22,728 nucleotides of DNA from NCBI GenBank assembly GCA_964428805.1, contig CAYRZF010000031.1:1-22728 (forward strand). Reading direction: 5' to 3'. The position numbers and the translations under genes are program-made. This stretch comes from CAYRZF01 sp964428805 (GTDB taxonomy: Bacteria > Methylomirabilota > Methylomirabilia > Rokubacteriales > CSP1-6). Positions 21,241-22,728 of this stretch are shown here, in pieces (the stretch's first letter is position 1; each line of letters begins with the position of its first letter). Under the pieces are notes generated by a model. That model had not been told where the DNA came from. It saw nothing but the letters and a program-made list of their open reading frames with translations, and did no database searches.

Positions 21241-22536
21241 CTAGCCCTTCAAAGGGAACGTCGAGTTGATCCAGTCGTAGAGTTTGGCGCCCGCCGCCGG
21301 CTTCATGATCTTCGTGGTGGGGAGCACCTCCACCGGGTCGATCGTCACGAAGTCGAACTCGTTCTTGTGCGTCGTGATCCCTTGGAAGAAGTTGCACATC
21401 TGGATGTGGTCGTCCCGGTAGCTCCGCTTGCCGGACAGAGACTCGACCTCGATCCCCTCCAGCGCCTTGGCCACCTGCTCCTTGGACGGCCACTCACCGG
21501 CCGCCTTGTAGGCCTTCTCCACCCCGGCCTTGTACGCCTCGCCCGTGAAGTAGGAGTGGTCGCACTCGTAGGGCGGGTACTCCCCGTACTTGGCCTTGTA
21601 CTCGCGGACAAACTGCTTCTGCAGAGGGCTTGCGCCGGCGTAGTTGAAGTACATGCTGTTGTAGCCCAGGATCAGCCCCTCGGGCGTGAATTCCTTCTTC
21701 AACGAGTCGTGGACGCCGCCGCCCGTCGTGAAGCACCCCTTCATGGTCTTGAAAAGACCGACGGCGGCCGCCTGCTTGAGGAGAATGGTCGTGTCGGCGC
21801 CCCAGAAGCTGGTCATCAGGAGGTCGGGCTTGGCCTGCTGGATCGCCGCGATGTGGGAGGTGAAGTCGGTCACCCCCAGCTTGGGCCAGAGATCGAGGAC
21901 CGGCTTGACGTCCGGGTTGTAGCGCTTCAGCACCGCCTGATACGCGTCCCAGCAGTCCCGGCCGTAAGAGTAGTCGTTATTGATGCCGGCAATCGTCTTG
22001 ACACCCTTGAAATACTTGGCTGTGAGGATCGCACCGCCGATCGCCTCTACTTCGTTGTCCACGCTCCGGAAGGCAAACTTCGGCTTGGGCATCGTCTCCT
22101 CGACGCCCTTCTGCGTCGTGGCGTCCCACGAGAGCCAGAGCATCCCCAGTTCCTCGGCCGCCGGGCCGAGGGCGAGGCCGACGGCCGTGGAGAGCCCGCC
22201 CAAGGTCACGTCCACCTTGGTCTGGAGGGCCAGCCTCCGGAAGCGCTCGACCGTGTCTTTCGGGTTGGACTCCTCATCGAGGATCAGCTCGACCTTCCGG
22301 CCAAGGATGCCCCCGGCCTTGTTGACCCGCTCGGCCCACCACTCGACACCGCGCTGGCCGGCCGCGCCCACCGGCGCCGCGACACCGGCGCGGATGACCA
22401 GAGCCCCCATCTTCACCGGGTCCGACGGGATGCCCTTGCGCGCCTGGGCTCGGACCACCGCGGGAAACCCCACCGCGCCGCCGGCTACCGCAGCCGCTCC
22501 CACTCCCTTGAGAAACTCGCGCCTGCTCGTCTCCAT
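21241..22536 (-). CDS. livK: Branched-chain amino acid-type ABC transporter substrate-binding protein LivK
   Basis: A 431-residue periplasmic binding protein (Peripla_BP_6 type) with a twin-arginine signal: SRREFLKGVGAAAVAGGA at the N-terminus, then cleavage near VVRAQARK. Family features include GQRGVEWWAERVNKAGGILG, LGGLSTAVGLALGPAAEE, AGINNDYSYGRDCWDAY and a C-terminal YDWINSTFPLKG. The ATG at 22536 has AAGGAGG five bases upstream and directly precedes the signal; the frame opens ten codons earlier without a site. The ligand is not certain; members of this family bind amino acids, amides, urea or aromatic acids. Folding before export (Tat) is notable but common in this type. Confidence 0.94.
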   Translation of the reverse strand: METSRREFLKGVGAAAVAGGAVGFPAVVRAQARKGIPSDPVKMGALVIRAGVAAPVGAAGQRGVEWWAERVNKAGGILGRKVELILDEESNPKDTVERFRRLALQTKVDVTLGGLSTAVGLALGPAAEELGMLWLSWDATTQKGVEETMPKPKFAFRSVDNEVEAIGGAILTAKYFKGVKTIAGINNDYSYGRDCWDAYQAVLKRYNPDVKPVLDLWPKLGVTDFTSHIAAIQQAKPDLLMTSFWGADTTILLKQAAAVGLFKTMKGCFTTGGGVHDSLKKEFTPEGLILGYNSMYFNYAGASPLQKQFVREYKAKYGEYPPYECDHSYFTGEAYKAGVEKAYKAAGEWPSKEQVAKALEGIEVESLSGKRSYRDDHIQMCNFFQGITTHKNEFDFVTIDPVEVLPTTKIMKPAAGAKLYDWINSTFPLKG

Positions 22537-22592
22537 GCGATCCTCCTTATTGGGGTTTGCCTGCACTCACTGGATCACGTCATCGGTGGAGT

Positions 22593-22728
22593 TCATGGGA
22601 CCCGGACAAAGCCCTCCATCAGACGGCGGGCGGTGCGATACACCGTGACCCGGCGCGCCACGGCGCCGCCGCCGGCGTCGCGCTCGACGAGGGCGGCGAT
22701 GGGGAGGACGCCTGAGGGGTGACCGAGG
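22593..22728 (-). CDS. PrpF-family isomerase, C-terminal 44 residues (N-terminus outside the window)
   Basis: The minus frame entering at the right edge reads LGHPSGVLPIAALV, then VARRVTVYRTARRLMEGFV and RVP before a TGA at 22595-22593. HPSG near a C-terminal RTARRLMEG-V-VP is the ending typical of the PrpF family (2-methylaconitate isomerase, 4-oxalomesaconate tautomerase; PF04303), which act on small unsaturated tricarboxylates by proton transfer. Only the tail is visible, so the exact substrate cannot be told. It lies 56 nt upstream of livK with no clear terminator between, and may be co-transcribed with the importer. Confidence 0.75.
   Translation of the reverse strand, partial: LGHPSGVLPIAALVERDAGGGAVARRVTVYRTARRLMEGFVRVP

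Noticed and set aside
1..22728. tRNA, rRNA, transposase or phage genes
   Set aside because: I found no cloverleaf-like sequence, rRNA signature or recombinase/transposase motif; nearly all sequence is accounted for by minus-strand genes.

Overview
This is a GC-rich bacterial window in which every gene I can support lies on the minus strand, so transcription runs from the right end toward position 1. The content (a full LivKHMGF-type importer, an orphan PF04392-type binding protein, molybdate and tungstate importers, many 1-4 nt gene overlaps, and short palindromic repeats embedded in genes) suits an uncultured soil or subsurface lineage such as Rokubacteria/Methylomirabilota. That placement is an inference from gene content and style; there is no rRNA or other marker here to fix it. 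A run of 100 Ns shows that this is a draft scaffold.

In transcription order: (i) 22728-22593, the tail of a PrpF-family isomerase. (ii) 22536-16735, a five-gene branched-chain-amino-acid-type ABC importer (livK, livH, livM, livG, livF) whose last gene is joined by a one-base overlap to a short MetE-like, zinc-dependent methyltransferase. (iii) 16718-11533, two oxyanion importers in a nested order: tupA, tupB, then complete modA, modB, modC, then a further ATPase that best serves as tupC. (iv) 11530-10490, a secreted PQQ-type sugar dehydrogenase. (v) 10489-10301, an intergenic region with a strong extended -10 promoter and a perfect hairpin. (vi) 10300-2472, a long housekeeping operon: DUF465 protein, moaC, an AcuC-type deacetylase, tmk, holB, ricT, metG, a small membrane protein and a DUF5924-like membrane protein. 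(vii) 2301-1, a TPR protein, an aldo/keto reductase and the start of a PF04392-type binding protein that runs off the left edge.

Functional links: tungstate/molybdate uptake sits close to moaC (molybdenum cofactor synthesis). The tmk-holB-ricT-metG block has a replication/translation gene order like that known in Firmicutes. The liv operon and the MetE-like gene are tightly coupled, which hints that the imported compound or its product feeds methyl transfer.

The most striking non-gene feature is a 53-nt nested palindrome with a fixed 10-5-10-4-10-4-10 layout. It occurs between livK and livH and again, in frame, inside holB, where it enlarges the zinc loop between the first and second cysteine ligands. 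A related, shorter copy encodes a linker in metG. This resembles the protein-coding palindromic elements known from Rickettsia. The second practical point is that the 100-N gap is flanked by a perfect 55-bp duplication, so it is almost certainly an assembly join and the DUF5924-like gene is probably intact.
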